A stretch of 64,000 nt of DNA. It comes from Tolypothrix bouteillei VB521301. GTDB lineage: Bacteria; Cyanobacteriota; Cyanobacteriia; Cyanobacteriales; Nostocaceae. Positions 45,728-56,218 of this stretch are shown here, in pieces; positions within the stretch are counted from its first letter, which is position 1, and every line of letters starts with the position of its first letter. Below the pieces are notes generated by a model. The model made no database searches. It was not told the origin of the DNA and saw only the letters and a list, made by a program, of their open reading frames with translations. The translations under genes and the position numbers were made by a program. Location of the stretch: positions 7,749,617-7,813,616 of the forward strand of contig NZ_JHEG04000001.1 of assembly GCF_000760695.4 (NCBI RefSeq), given 5' to 3'.

Positions 45728-46639
45728 ATGCAAATTCAAACTGTTGGTATTTTAAGTCCGGGTGACATGGGACAGGCAGTAGCAGCTGTACTCAATCAAA
45801 ACGGACTGGAGACGATTGCTGCTTTGAACGAACGGAGCGATCGCACTCGACAATTAGCCGCCTCTGCCAAGGTCCGGGATGTTGGTTCTCTTGAGAAACT
45901 GGTGATTGAATCAGATGTAGTGCTATCCATTTTAGTACCCGCCGCCGCAACTCAAGCAGCAGAACAAGTTGCTGAGGTTATCAGCAGTCTTGGTAAAAGC
46001 ATTTTATACGTTGACTGTAACGCTATATCACCCCAGAAAGTCAAAAGTATTGCCCGCATTATTGAATCCAAGGGCGGACAATTTGTCGATGCATCAATTA
46101 TTGGTCCGCCTCCACGAGTGCCTAACCGCACCCGTATCTATGCATCCGGAAAAGAGGCAGTTAAATTCCAACAATTGCGCGAGTATGGATTAGATATACG
46201 AGCGATCGGAAATGAAATTGGTCGTGCTTCTGGTTTGAAGATATGCTACGCAGCTCTAACAAAAGGACTGACAGCAATTGGCACAGAATTACTCATTGCA
46301 GCCCATCGCCTTGATTTGGACGAACAACTCTGGGATGAAGTATCGAATAGCCAACCAGAACTAGCCAAAATACTCTCTCGTTCCATTCCATCCATGACAC
46401 CAAAAGCACATCGGTGGATCGGGGAAATGGAAGAAATAGCAGAAACCTTTGAAGGGTTAGAATTGACAGAGCGAATTTTCCAAGGAGCGGCTGAGGTTTA
46501 CCGCCTGGTCAAAGAAACGTCTCTGGGTAAAGAAACACCAGAAGAAAGGGATAGCAATCGAGCGCTCGAAGATATCATTACAACTCTTTCCCAAGAAACT
46601 TTGACAGCAGAGAGTCAGTTGCAGACAGTACAAAGTTAG
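45728..46639 (+). CDS. NAD(P)-binding dehydrogenase with DUF1932 C-terminal domain
   Basis: 303 residues. Rossmann start VGILSPGDMGQAVAAVL (GxxxxGxG variant as in 6-phosphogluconate/beta-hydroxyacid dehydrogenases), DVVLSILVPAAAT, and YVDCNAISPQKV; then FVDASIIGPPPR and KICYAALTKGL, the all-helical DUF1932 domain. Family members act on hydroxy acids or imines; this one's substrate is unknown. The SDR gene follows after 25 bp. Confidence 0.88.
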   Translation: MQIQTVGILSPGDMGQAVAAVLNQNGLETIAALNERSDRTRQLAASAKVRDVGSLEKLVIESDVVLSILVPAAATQAAEQVAEVISSLGKSILYVDCNAISPQKVKSIARIIESKGGQFVDASIIGPPPRVPNRTRIYASGKEAVKFQQLREYGLDIRAIGNEIGRASGLKICYAALTKGLTAIGTELLIAAHRLDLDEQLWDEVSNSQPELAKILSRSIPSMTPKAHRWIGEMEEIAETFEGLELTERIFQGAAEVYRLVKETSLGKETPEERDSNRALEDIITTLSQETLTAESQLQTVQS

Positions 46640-46664
46640 ACCACCAAATATAGGAATCGATCTC

Positions 46665-47465
46665 ATGAGCTTGGAACTACAACTATCAGGTAAAACGGCA
46701 ATTGTCACGGGTGGTAGTGCAGGCATTGGTTTAGCCATTGCCAAAGCCCTCTACAGTGAAGGTGTGAATGTTGTTATTGCAGCGCGAAACCCAGAGCGAT
46801 TGGAAAATGCAGTCAGTGCTATCCAGTCTCTACCAACACCAGGGGCGAAAGTCATTGCGATCGCTGCCGATCTCACGCAAGCAGAAAGTGTTGATAAAGT
46901 CGTCTCAACCACACTGGAACAGTTTGGACAAATTGATATCTTAGTCAATAATGCAGGCTCTGCTCGTGCGGGGTCTTTCCTTGACCTGAGCGATGATGTA
47001 TTTCTAGATGCTTGGAACTTAAAATTATTGGGCTACATTCGCCTGGTGAAAGCCGTTGTTCCGCACCAAAAAAATCGGCGCGATGGACGGATTGTCAATA
47101 TCATTGGTGGTGCAGGTCGGACACCCCGTCCTGGATTCCTACCTGGTGGTACCACGAACGCTGCTTTGCTTAACTTCACACGAGGAATCTCTAAAGAATT
47201 AGCCGAGTACAACATTCGGATTAATGCCATTTCGCCCGGAGCTACTGCTACAGAACGGGCTGAACGCTTGGCAGAACAAAACGCCCAAGCGCGTGGAATT
47301 ACAGTTGAACAGGCAAAAGCAGAAACCCTACAAGGAATTCCTCTCAAGAGAATTGCTCAGCCAGAAGAAATTGCTGCATTAACACTCTTTTTAGTGTCCG
47401 ATCTCGCTGCTTCGATTACAGGCGCAGAGATTCTTGTTGATGGAGGGCAGACTCCAGGCGTTTGA
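46665..47465 (+). CDS. Short-chain dehydrogenase/reductase lacking the Ser-Tyr-Lys triad
   Basis: 266 residues. The cofactor half is intact: TGGSAGIGLAIAKAL and LVNNAGSARAG, and the end matches 3-oxoacyl-reductase-like SDRs (LVSDLAASITGAEILVDGG). In the catalytic region NIIGGAGRTPRPGFLPGG then TTNAALLNFTRG takes the place of the usual Ser, Tyr-xxx-Lys: Gly, Gly and Asn stand at these positions by my alignment. A subgroup of SDRs with PGG(x)2NAAL exists; its chemistry is unclear. Probable operon with the DUF1932 gene. Confidence 0.88.
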   Translation: MSLELQLSGKTAIVTGGSAGIGLAIAKALYSEGVNVVIAARNPERLENAVSAIQSLPTPGAKVIAIAADLTQAESVDKVVSTTLEQFGQIDILVNNAGSARAGSFLDLSDDVFLDAWNLKLLGYIRLVKAVVPHQKNRRDGRIVNIIGGAGRTPRPGFLPGGTTNAALLNFTRGISKELAEYNIRINAISPGATATERAERLAEQNAQARGITVEQAKAETLQGIPLKRIAQPEEIAALTLFLVSDLAASITGAEILVDGGQTPGV

Positions 47466-47568
47466 AGTGCGATCGTTGTTAATGAATGACTGATAACCGG
47501 AGTAGTGTGATTGAGACACTATCGGGTACTGTTGTCGGGGATGCCGTGGCTGTGGTAAAGCACAAGAG

Positions 47569-48555
47569 TTGCTACTAAGGAAACTTCTGGCTTTGTTGGG
47601 CATCCTGACAGTTCTTTTATCCTCCTTGTTCTTGTCATTTCACAACGTTACTGTCCGAGTTTTGTTTTCAGAACATCTCGTTCTGAGTTTCTTTTTGCTT
47701 GGCGGATACGTTAAACCCGATCTGCAGAATTCATTTTTACTGATGTTTATGCGAATGCTATTAGTGGTTCCACTTATGGCGGCTGTAGCATTTAAACTCT
47801 ATCCATCTGCTCCTCAAGAATTCCAAAGCTTATTCAGGCGAGAACGCTTAGACGTTATGCTCCAAGCCTTTGGCTGTGGAGTACTTATGTTTTTATATAT
47901 TGCCTCTCTTTACATCGCGATTGGCTTGATTCCTACTGGAATTGCACTCACCCTCTTCTTCTCCTATCCTGTATTTACAGCACTACTGTCGTGGCGGTTT
48001 TTTGGCGATCGCCCTACACTTTTCCGTTGGCTAGTGATGGGTATTATTTTGGTGGGTGGAGTTCTCACCATTCCTCAAGATCGAGCAACTTACAGCAGTC
48101 ACAGCATTGCTATTGGAATTTTTGCAAGCATTATGGCTGGGGTAATTTACGCCTTTTATAACGTTATCGCCCAAATATGTTTGGAAAAATTTCATCCTGC
48201 TCCCTTCACATGGATTAGTTTTGCCTTAACTTTGCTGCTCTCCGGTGTTAGCTTATTGTTCTTTCCACCTTCTGTAACCCAGCTTGACTGGACACCTATC
48301 TGGATTGGCAGTATTTTTTCGGGTTTGATTAGCTTTATCGGACACACTCTCAACAATTTAGGGATTCGCACGATCGGTGCAAATACTGCTTCTATTATCG
48401 GCTCTAGCAGCCCAGCATTAACGGCTTTAGTTGCATGGGCAATCATTGGCGAAACTTTAAACTTGATTCAGAGTGTTGGAATTGGTGTCGTCACCTTGGG
48501 GATCGCGTTGCTAAGTGGAGAAAGGTGGATTCAAAGGAGAAACGAGATAATATAA
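47569..48555 (+). CDS. EamA/DMT-family transporter
   Basis: 328 residues with ten membrane segments in two EamA halves (GVLMFLYIASLYIAIGLIPT; a second from GIFASIMAGVIYAFYNVIA to GIGVVTLGIALLSG). Such proteins export metabolites or amino-acid-like compounds. Start is taken at TTG 47569; a later start is possible. It follows the SDR gene by 104 bp and may export or import the substrate of that enzyme pair. Confidence 0.85.
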   Translation: MLLRKLLALLGILTVLLSSLFLSFHNVTVRVLFSEHLVLSFFLLGGYVKPDLQNSFLLMFMRMLLVVPLMAAVAFKLYPSAPQEFQSLFRRERLDVMLQAFGCGVLMFLYIASLYIAIGLIPTGIALTLFFSYPVFTALLSWRFFGDRPTLFRWLVMGIILVGGVLTIPQDRATYSSHSIAIGIFASIMAGVIYAFYNVIAQICLEKFHPAPFTWISFALTLLLSGVSLLFFPPSVTQLDWTPIWIGSIFSGLISFIGHTLNNLGIRTIGANTASIIGSSSPALTALVAWAIIGETLNLIQSVGIGVVTLGIALLSGERWIQRRNEII

Positions 48556-48669
48556 TGCGAGCTGGATATCGAAACAGACTCGATCCTCAACCGCTCGCCT
48601 GCAAGGATACTGTTGGTCAATGGTGGCTTCGATCCCTCACTTCATTCCCTGGCGATTTGAAGGTATTTC

Positions 48670-48740
48670 CGAGCTCCGCCTCGTCTACGGTGAGGCAGAG
48701 CTTCGGTCTCTGCATTCCCAGCGGAGACTGGGAAAGAGAG
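48670..48740 (+). repeat. GAGGCGGAGCCTC-type palindromic repeat, copy 4 (degenerate)
   Basis: GAGCTCCGCCTCGTCTACGG, GAGGCAGAGCTTCGGTCTC, then GCATTCCCAGCGGAGACTGGG. The order of hairpin, GCATTCCC and hairpin is retained. It lies between the convergent EamA and groEL genes. Confidence 0.55.
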
Positions 48741-48783
48741 ATCGGGGAATGTTAAATGAGGAATTGACTAGTTGAGATAACGA

Positions 48784-50430
<1,647 letters not shown>

Positions 50431-50541
50431 TCAAGTTCTCTCTATAGTTTGTAAATCAATCGATTGCAACTGTCGTCGGTTGTCCGTCATTCGCTATTTG
50501 GCTTGTGGAATACAGAATCGCCAATAACTCATGACTGTTGA

Positions 50542-50853
50542 CTATGAAACAACTGCCAGAATATCCTTCTCAGATAACAGGACATACTCTTCCGTACCTA
50601 GTTTGACATCGGTTCCAGCGTACTTGGCGTAGAGAACCTTATCGCCAACTGCAATATCAATTGTCTGACGGGTACCGTCATCGTTGCGCTTGCCAAGACC
50701 AACTGCAACAATTTCACCCACCTGCGGCTTTTCCTTAGCACTATCAGGCAGAAGAATGCCGCCCGCTGTTTTCTCTTCGGACTCACTGACTTTGATAAAA
50801 ACCCGATCGCCCAGAGGCTTAACAGTAGATACGCTCAACGTTATAGATGGCAT
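50542..50853 (-). CDS. groS: Co-chaperonin GroES (10 kDa)
   Basis: 103 residues: [20 protein letters not shown], mobile loop with [20 protein letters not shown], and [19 protein letters not shown]. Caps GroEL. A CIRCE-like palindrome lies about 310 bp upstream (51166-51192), further than usual. Confidence 0.96.
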   Translation of the reverse strand: MPSITLSVSTVKPLGDRVFIKVSESEEKTAGGILLPDSAKEKPQVGEIVAVGLGKRNDDGTRQTIDIAVGDKVLYAKYAGTDVKLGTEEYVLLSEKDILAVVS

Positions 50854-51209
50854 ATAAAATTCTCCAAATTCACAAATTAAGGTAAACGAATGAGTGTAAT
50901 TAGGCTATGAACTGGTGCAGACGGATATTTGCTCAAGGGGAAATTAAGCCAGCAGAAAGAAAATTCATCATGGGTTGTGTTTCGCAAATGTAACACTAGG
51001 TGAGGACAATTGTTTGATGAAACCAACCTGATGAATAGCGAGCAATGTTAGAAATTGCTAGTAACTCAAATTTAAAGACCAGTAAATCTATCGGAATACT
51101 GGTTTTTGGTATATTAAGTATGATGTCATATAGTCTTGTAAAAATCAAGCAGCATAGAACAAGAATTAGCACTTGCCTTTAGCAAGTGCTATATAGGGTC
51201 TAAAAAGTC
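50854..51209. other. groESL upstream region
   Basis: No gene found. It should contain the groESL promoter; its far end holds the CIRCE-like repeat and abuts the ISL3-type element. Confidence 0.6.
51166..51192. promoter_or_regulatory. CIRCE-like inverted repeat
   Basis: TTAGCACTT-N9-AAGTGCTAT matches the HrcA operator consensus TTAGCACTC-N9-GAGTGCTAA at 15 of 18 positions with the correct spacer. The distance to groES (over 300 bp) is unusual; it could alternatively be a stem-loop at the border of the mobile element. Confidence 0.4.
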
Positions 51210-51550
51210 GGCTCTTGCGTACTTAACGTGCTAAATTGATAGGATAATGCCAAGCTAATAAAGCTCTAATCTCAAAATTACGAAAATTTTTAAATCCAAA
51301 TCCACTTCTCTTGATTAACTTCAATTTATTATTGATTCCTTCTACTACTCCACTGGTAGTCCCTCGGTCAAAATATCTGACGATTTCTCCAAACCACCGT
51401 TGAATTGTCTGTACACTTTTTTGATAATATGGTTCAGCTTTCTTTTTCATGCAAATTTAATAGTTCGGTCAAGACTCTTTTCATAACTGATTTTTCTGAG
51501 AATAGAGATAATGATCTTAACATTTTAGCACGTTAAGTACGCAAGAACCC
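51210..51550 (-). mobile_element. Internally deleted ISL3-type insertion element
   Basis: Bounded by inverted repeats: GGCTCTTGCGTACTTAACGT at 51210 and the complement of GGGTTCTTGCGTACTTAACG ending at 51550, matching over about 26 bp through GTGCTAAA. Only 341 bp remain between the outer ends, including a C-terminal piece of an ISL3-family transposase. No direct target repeat is obvious. Confidence 0.75.
51223..51450 (-). pseudogene. C-terminal fragment of an ISL3-family transposase
   Basis: 75 residues: IQRWFGEIVRYFDRGTTSG, VVEGINNKLKLIKRSGFGF and NFEIRALLAWH. The VEGxNNKLKxIKRxGFGF segment is the end of the ISL3 DDE domain, carrying its last acidic residue (E of VEG). The rest of the about 400-residue transposase is missing, so it is inactive. 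Confidence 0.85.
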
Positions 51551-51743
51551 TGAATTTTAAAGATTTGTTTTATTTATCGACCATTAATGGACAAGGGTGA
51601 AAAAGCGTCTGGTGAACCTCTTCTTGCCTGCCTTATCCGACATATCTACCAATGAGTTGGTTTCTTTTGACGCCATCGAGTTAAAGTTGTTGCCCAACAA
51701 TCGGGTGCGAATTTGGGCTAAGGCCGACCTAAGCAACGGCGAA

Positions 51744-52253
51744 CTAGTGCCAATCAGCCTGAGTGCAACCATAGCCATTGAGCGGCGATGCCGCCTTGCT
51801 TTCTGTTGGCATTTTGTTGAGAAGAAGCCAGTACTGGCTAAAGGTCTTCACCATCTGCTCTAGGGTATATATTCCTATAGGCTTAATTAGGTAAGAGTTA
51901 GCTCCTAATTCGTAAGAAGAGTTGATATCGCTATCGAGTTCGGAAGAAGTTAGCATGACGACCAACAAGTGTTTTAAATGTGCCTGTTGCTGTATCCATT
52001 CGAGGACTTCAAGACCTGAACGCTGAGGCAAGTTAATATCTAACAGCATTAAAGAAGGCATTGGATACTGTTGGCGGTTTGCGTATTCACCCGCAGCGCT
52101 AAGATAGCTGACTGCGGCATCACCATCATGGACAATCCGAACAGAATGAGTTAAATTCACCTTCTCAAAAGCAAGTTGAATAAAGAATGCATCAGATGGA
52201 CTGTCTTCTACTATTAAAATTGTGGAATTGTCAGAATACATAATTTTCTGCAA
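51744..52253 (-). CDS. Single-domain response regulator (Rcp1-like)
   Basis: 169 residues, one receiver domain: acidic pocket LIVEDSPSDAFFI, acceptor Asp in LMLLDINLPQRSG, conserved Thr/Ser in VMLTSSELDSD and Lys in YLIKPIGIY. No output domain, as in the Rcp1 group that partners cyanobacterial phytochromes and other histidine kinases by phosphotransfer. The final 25 residues (PTESKAASPLNGYG...) are a non-conserved tail. A kinase gene is not adjacent. Confidence 0.9.
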   Translation of the reverse strand: MQKIMYSDNSTILIVEDSPSDAFFIQLAFEKVNLTHSVRIVHDGDAAVSYLSAAGEYANRQQYPMPSLMLLDINLPQRSGLEVLEWIQQQAHLKHLLVVMLTSSELDSDINSSYELGANSYLIKPIGIYTLEQMVKTFSQYWLLLNKMPTESKAASPLNGYGCTQADWH

Positions 52254-52609
52254 TGATTTTATCTTCGCAAAAGCTTTTCTTATAAGCTTTTTATCTGTTA
52301 CTAATGGTTGCCTTATTTACGCCGCGCTGTACTAGTACTCTGTCAACTCAAAATTGACGAGTGAAAAAACCACGTTTGCAAAGCGTGTACGTTCGCGTAG
52401 CGTGTCCGTAAGGACATAGGACATAGACACGAAGAGCACGAAGGAAGAGAAAAAAAGAAGAATTTAAAGATTGCTCCAAGAGCGCAAAGTTGATGTGACA
52501 GGCCACTAGGCAAGACTGTAGTCGGGTAGCAGGACTACGTTCTCCCCTTCTTTATCTCAAGCCTAAGCGCTCAGATGCTAGGTTTAGAGCGCTACAGCAA
52601 CTTTATCCC
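52254..52609. other. Spacer with GCGTAGCGTGTCC repeat
   Basis: No gene seen. 52392-52425 contains CGTTCGCGTAGCGTGTCC with GGACAT inverted part, a repeat type also at 45338-45366. Confidence 0.55.
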
Positions 52610-53164
52610 TTAGTAGTGAACTGTTCCGTCGGGCATCTTTGCTCCACTCAATCCTGTACCCCTCATATTTGCCCCTGCAATTTCTGCTTCGCTTAGGTCT
52701 GCGTTATCTAGATATGCCCCATCTAAGTCTGCCCCATCTAGCTTTGCCCCCTTTAAGTTGGCTTCACTCAAATCTACTCCTCTGAGATCTGCTCCCCTGA
52801 GGTCCGCGTTACTTAAGTCTGCTCCCTCTAAGTTGGCTCCACCTAGCTTGGCGCAGCTTAAGTCTGCTCCACTGAAATTTGCGTGCTTCAAGTTTGCCCC
52901 ACTCAAATCTGCATTAACCAATTCTGCACTTACCAGGCACACGTCAATCATTCTTGCATCAGCTAAGGAAGCTTCATTCAGTTTTGCCTGACTTAAATGT
53001 GCAGCAGTTAGGTCTGCCCCTCTTAAGTCTGCGTGAATCAAGTGTGCTCCTATCAGGTGTGCCCCAACCAAATTTGCATTAGTTAAGCACACATGAACCA
53101 AGTTTACGTTGCTAAAGTCCCGTTCTCCTAATGCGTATCGTCTCAAAAGTTCCTGAGTATCCAT
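52610..53164 (-). CDS. Pentapeptide-repeat protein
   Basis: 184 residues made almost wholly of A(D/N)LxxA-type pentapeptides from residue 19 (NVNLVHVCLTNANLVGAHLI) to about 175, some 30 repeats, which form a right-handed square beta helix. No signal peptide or membrane segment, so cytoplasmic. Role unknown; some family members mimic DNA or modulate DNA gyrase, most in cyanobacteria are uncharacterised. Confidence 0.9.
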   Translation of the reverse strand: MDTQELLRRYALGERDFSNVNLVHVCLTNANLVGAHLIGAHLIHADLRGADLTAAHLSQAKLNEASLADARMIDVCLVSAELVNADLSGANLKHANFSGADLSCAKLGGANLEGADLSNADLRGADLRGVDLSEANLKGAKLDGADLDGAYLDNADLSEAEIAGANMRGTGLSGAKMPDGTVHY

Positions 53165-53912
53165 ATCTTTTGTTTCCTTAAATTTCGTTAAAAGATTTTG
53201 TCAATAAGTTTAGTAATGGTCTGTCACATCAGCTAGTCAACGGTATTCAGTCTGATAATCGGTTGCTGTGGCTCCAACAACTTAGGCTTGTTGAGCAAAG
53301 CTTTAGACTGGGTGATTATTTGCTACAGTTCTAGGCTTTGGATGGTGTTTTTCTTCCGCATAAAATTTCCCTCTGATGATTACCTACATAAACTGACATA
53401 CAATACCTCTCGAACCTAATAGGGTGTAGAGATTTAGATCCGGGAAGGCGTCTATGGCAATGTGTCTATGGCGTAGTCACTTAGCCGAAAGTATTTCTCT
53501 TTAGTTGTATCATAGCATGGAATATTTAATTACGCTTGTAAAATCGAGCGACTAACCAATTCTACCCATGAACTTTTTCCAAATTTTGGTACCGCTTGCC
53601 TCCTACTTTTGGGTAGACAAATAAAAAATAACCTCCCCAAGTTTGAGTGGAGACGAACGACTTCAGATGAGCGGTGCTCCTTTATAAATCCCCTCTAATA
53701 ACTCCTCTTGTTTTGCCTCTTACTTAGTCAGCCTTTCTTCTGATTGCTTAATGTGCTTCCCCATTTTCCCCAGGAGATATTTTTACAACAAATATTTGGG
53801 TATTAGACTATAATTAAGTTATCAGAAATTCTTTCCGGCTATGTGATTGGACTTATTAATAAACTCCTCTCCGAATCGGAATTTCTATATCCTTTGATTC
53901 TGGAGATTTTTT
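53165..53912. other. Spacer upstream of the RNA-binding protein gene
   Basis: 748 bp without a recognisable gene. The part next to 53913 probably holds the promoter and a long 5' leader; CTCCGAATCGGA (53868-53879) is a short palindrome about 35 nt before the start. Confidence 0.5.
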
Positions 53913-54167
53913 ATGTCAATTTATGTGAGTAATCTATCTTCTAATTTTGAAGAAAATGACCTCAGGCAGATATTTTCCGAACATGGGTTTGTTAAGAAAA
54001 TTCAAGTATATATAAACCAGAAAACTAGCGTAAAGAAAGGATTTGTCGTTGTTGAAATGGAAACGGGTGCTGAAGAAGCAGCAGCAATTCGGGAGCTAAG
54101 AGGTACTCAGTGGATGGGACGCTACCTCAAGGTTAATAGAGCTAAAACTGAGTACACCATTTCATAA
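53913..54167 (+). CDS. RRM-type RNA-binding protein (cyanobacterial Rbp)
   Basis: 84 residues, a single RNA recognition motif: RNP2 IYVSNL (3-8), RNP1 KGFVVVEM (42-49), and a C-terminal MGRYLKVNRAK. In RNP1 the second of the usual aromatic positions is Val (VVV instead of xFV). TCTGGAG precedes ATG. The cyanobacterial family is cold- or stress-induced and binds mRNA, often at the thylakoid. Two small genes follow on the same strand within 100 bp. Confidence 0.93.
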   Translation: MSIYVSNLSSNFEENDLRQIFSEHGFVKKIQVYINQKTSVKKGFVVVEMETGAEEAAAIRELRGTQWMGRYLKVNRAKTEYTIS

Positions 54168-54248
54168 ATTCGTGTAAATTTAACGATAAGTGAGTCCCAC
54201 TGTCTTTTGTAAAATCTGTATCGGACAACAATACAAAGGAGATAAAAA

Positions 54249-54536
54249 ATGCCAGATTTCTTAAATAAATCGAGCGAATTACTAACTCATAGTATCACTG
54301 ATAACAGCCAAGAAAATACAACTACATATACCTGGCAATCTATGTGGAGTCATCATAGTTGTCCTTGCTGTTCATACGGGTTACTCCGTCATATAAGTCA
54401 TGGTGATATTTACTGGCGTTGTAGCCATTGTTATCAAACAATGCCAGTTTGGGACATATCTAAGTGCAGAACTAGCTCCGCTAGTTCTGCTCCTCTGCAT
54501 GAGTTTCAAGACAAACATCCATATGAAATTTGGTAA
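54249..54536 (+). CDS. Small zinc-ribbon-like protein
   Basis: 95 residues. Two CxxC pairs, SCPCCSYG and RCSHCYQTMP, about 20 residues apart, form a plausible zinc ribbon with aromatic surroundings (YWRCSHCYQTMPVW). AAAGGAG precedes ATG. Proteins of this form are common in Nostocales, function unknown to me. It follows the Rbp gene by 81 bp, hinting at a link with RNA metabolism. Confidence 0.7.
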   Translation: MPDFLNKSSELLTHSITDNSQENTTTYTWQSMWSHHSCPCCSYGLLRHISHGDIYWRCSHCYQTMPVWDISKCRTSSASSAPLHEFQDKHPYEIW

Positions 54537-54552
54537 CTGAGCGAGAAAACTA

Positions 54553-54903
54553 ATGTTTGACTTTAACACCTTAACTGAATTCTCAAGCACTTACTGCATT
54601 GGCATTTGTGCCTTTTTAATTCCAGTGAACCTGCTTGCTACCTCATCAACAATAATTTTTACACTGTTGGATCGTCCGGCTATTCATATCTGGCAAACGG
54701 CTCTCATTGCCAGTATCTTTGCTTTATTGATGATACTGCATGTATTTGCTTGGTTTATGATGGGAGTAGTTATGGCTCCCACGTATATTTTATTGGGGCT
54801 AGGCAGCGTCTGTCTGTTTGCCAATTTAGGCACAGTTCTCAAGAGACAAACGTGCAATTTTTATTGGGAAATCTGGGCAAAGTGCTGGGAAACTAAGCAC
54901 TGA
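54553..54903 (+). CDS. Small membrane protein of unknown function
   Basis: 116 residues with three membrane segments (FLIPVNLLATSSTIIFTLL; ALIASIFALLMILHVFAWFM; APTYILLGLGSVCLFAN) and a basic tail. Looks like a cyanobacterial conserved membrane protein. It begins 16 bp after the zinc-ribbon gene, so co-expressed. Confidence 0.65.
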   Translation: MFDFNTLTEFSSTYCIGICAFLIPVNLLATSSTIIFTLLDRPAIHIWQTALIASIFALLMILHVFAWFMMGVVMAPTYILLGLGSVCLFANLGTVLKRQTCNFYWEIWAKCWETKH

Positions 54904-54985
54904 ATGCCAGAGTAGAGCAAGCCCAAACTGCCGCAATGCCGGCTCTTGTAGCCGCGATAGTGCAAGTAACGATTGGGCCGCAGTT

Positions 54986-55813
54986 CTACCTAAACACAAC
55001 TTTTTTAGCTAAACCCACAGTATTTAAAGTTTTAATCGCCCACCAAGTGACATCAATTTCCCACCAATGCACTCCCGAAGAAGCCACATTTGGGTGAGCG
55101 TGGTGGTTGTTATGCCAACCTTCTCCATAAGTTAAAAGCGCTGCCCACCAAAGATTACGAGAGCCATCATCAATAGAGAAATTACGATATCCAAAGCAGT
55201 GAGTTGCTGAGTTAATCAACCAAGTACTATGCCAAAGCAATACCGACCTGACAAATATGCCATAGAGCACAAAATTCCATCCACCCAAAACATGCAACAG
55301 CAGCCCTAGAGGAATTTGAAGGAGCAAGAAGTTGCGATTTAACCAACGGTAATAGAGGTCACGCTCAAGGTCTGGTGCAAATTTTTTATAACTTGAGTAG
55401 TTGAAAAACTCGGAGCGTGGGTACAAAAGCCATAGCATATGGCTCCACCAAAAACCCCGTGCTGCTGAATAAGGATCTTTCTCTTCATCTTCAGTATGGG
55501 CGTGATGCAAACGGTGCGTTGCTACCCAAAAAATAGGTCCTCCTTGAAGGGCAAGCGCACCAATAGTAGTAATAATGTATTCCAACCACTTCGGCACCTG
55601 AAAACTCCGATGAGTTAAAAGTCGGTGATACCCCAAACAGATACCAATGCTACCCAGTAACCAGTGCAGAAATAGCATGACTCCCAAAGCTGACCAAGAA
55701 AAAAACCAGGGAGCCGATAGAGCTACGGCGTGAATTGCACCAAAAAAGGCAACACTTATCCAACTGATAGCAAGGCGATCCTTACTCTCAGAGACAGTTG
55801 ATTGTATTGTCAT
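54986..55813 (-). CDS. desC: Acyl-lipid/acyl-CoA delta-9-type fatty acid desaturase
   Basis: 275 residues. Three histidine boxes coordinate the di-iron site: HRLLTH (63-68), HRLHH (100-104) and HNNHH (234-238), with four membrane segments arranged between. This is the pattern of DesC. It introduces the first double bond into stearoyl lipid in the membrane, relevant to cold tolerance. Whether delta-9 is exact is inferred from family similarity. Confidence 0.92.
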   Translation of the reverse strand: MTIQSTVSESKDRLAISWISVAFFGAIHAVALSAPWFFSWSALGVMLFLHWLLGSIGICLGYHRLLTHRSFQVPKWLEYIITTIGALALQGGPIFWVATHRLHHAHTEDEEKDPYSAARGFWWSHMLWLLYPRSEFFNYSSYKKFAPDLERDLYYRWLNRNFLLLQIPLGLLLHVLGGWNFVLYGIFVRSVLLWHSTWLINSATHCFGYRNFSIDDGSRNLWWAALLTYGEGWHNNHHAHPNVASSGVHWWEIDVTWWAIKTLNTVGLAKKVVFR

Positions 55814-56218
55814 AAATCATTCCTTAAATTTTATTTGCCATTCTCTTCATCATAGATGCCACTATATTCAAGCCACCTTTACTCAATGGGAGAACTTGAT
55901 TTTTAGCAAGTCTGTATTCACGAATACAACGAAAAGCCCTCAGTTCCAGTACTTGAACACAGGCATCAATGCTCGAGCGTATTGCGATTAAGCTGATTTA
56001 CGGTAGACTGTTGTACTAACAAAATATGTCAGATCTGTTGTGAAACCTTGTAGGATAGATTATTTAGATAAATTGACATAAATTGTATCCGAAATCGCAG
56101 GGTGTTGAGATAAGAGGTTTCGGAGAGAAACTTGTCTTGACCAAAAGGTAAAAGCCTGTCAATACTAAAAACAAACGCTGCCACCTAATTTTTTCTCATT
56201 TACTATCATAGCACAGAA
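55814..56218. other. Spacer upstream of the desaturase gene
   Basis: No convincing gene. A minus-strand frame without a good start (about 55830-55990, ...DACVQVLELRAFRCI...) ends just before the desaturase gene; I could not assign it. Confidence 0.4.

Noticed and set aside
51597..51863. Plus-strand frame of 88 codons starting near the ISL3-type element
   Set aside because: Overlaps the 3' end of the response regulator gene, has no ribosome binding site and no family I can name. It could be a remnant, but support is insufficient.
52610..53164. 15-bp periodicity
   Set aside because: Explained by the pentapeptide repeats of the encoded protein.
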